Assembly (NCBI GenBank): GCA_947624125.1
Contig: CANQIY010000092.1
Coordinates: forward strand, 1 to 12,954
Direction: 5' to 3'
DNA: 12,954 nucleotides
Source: an uncultured Bacilli bacterium
Lineage (GTDB): Bacteria > Bacillota_I > Bacilli_A > RF39 > UBA660
The first letter of the stretch is position 1, and each line of letters starts with the position of its first letter. A program made the position numbers and the translations under genes. The notes under the pieces are model-generated. The model worked only from the letters and a program-made list of their open reading frames with translations, was not told where the DNA came from and searched no databases. Shown in pieces: positions 12,899-12,954 of this stretch.

Positions 12899-12930
12899 AA
12901 GAATTTGTTCTAGAAGCAAGTTCTTTTTTT
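12899..12930 (+). terminator. Orphan plus-strand intrinsic terminator
   Basis: AAGAATTTG (12899-12907) pairs with CAAGTTCTT (12917-12925), nine pairs with one G-U, around a 9-base loop, followed directly by seven T residues (12924-12930) and then ATTTTG. In the minus direction the tract after the stem is much weaker. No plus-strand gene lies between it and typA, which has its own terminator, so its transcript is unknown. Confidence 0.6.
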
Positions 12931-12954
12931 ATTTTGTCAGTATTTAAATAATTA

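Overview
The window is AT-rich throughout, uses the standard code (tryptophans are read from TGG, and no internal TGA is needed), and carries strong Shine-Dalgarno sites, a leucine-type T-box leader and TasA/SipW-type surface proteins. Together these suggest an uncultured low-GC Bacillota, probably in the Bacilli or Mollicutes-related gut lineages. That placement is inference from style and gene content, not from a marker comparison.

Layout, left to right. (1) Positions 1-886, minus strand: a promoter inside the end of the preceding gene drives a T-box leader with a Leu specifier, then a small three-helix membrane protein of unknown function, then the start of leuS, which runs off the left edge. 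The two coding regions overlap by 11 bases. (2) 864-3272, minus: a cytoplasmic GH31 alpha-glycosidase. (3) 3382-8952, minus: a two-gene surface operon. The first gene is a TasA/camelysin-like secreted protein. The second is a 1599-residue membrane-anchored protein, 85% of which is 109 tandem calcium-loop repeats of mostly 12 residues, ending in a small domain that resembles TasA/SipW-type surface domains. An intrinsic terminator follows immediately. (4) 9054-10950, plus: typA/bipA with a clear extended -10 promoter and a 14-bp terminator that also serves the converging gene. (5) 10952-12639, minus: an SDR-family oxidoreductase followed by an M15 peptidoglycan peptidase with a peptidoglycan-binding domain. 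(6) 12706-12860, minus: tRNA-Glu(CTC) with promoter and terminator, then an orphan plus-strand terminator near the right edge.

The most unusual element is the surface operon. The giant protein has a regular superstructure: blocks of usually six units (75 residues), each opened by a unit with a CxxxC pair and closed by a 15-residue unit. Two block classes recur and 23 cysteine pairs are spaced along the array. It reads like an extracellular, calcium-stiffened and possibly disulfide-locked rod or spring co-expressed with a TasA-like matrix or fibre protein. That function is inference; the architecture is directly visible. Other points worth a look are the T-box controlling an unknown membrane protein together with leuS, a T-box terminator that appears to pair with the T-box element itself, and an M15 peptidase whose ribosome binding site points to a non-standard AUA start.
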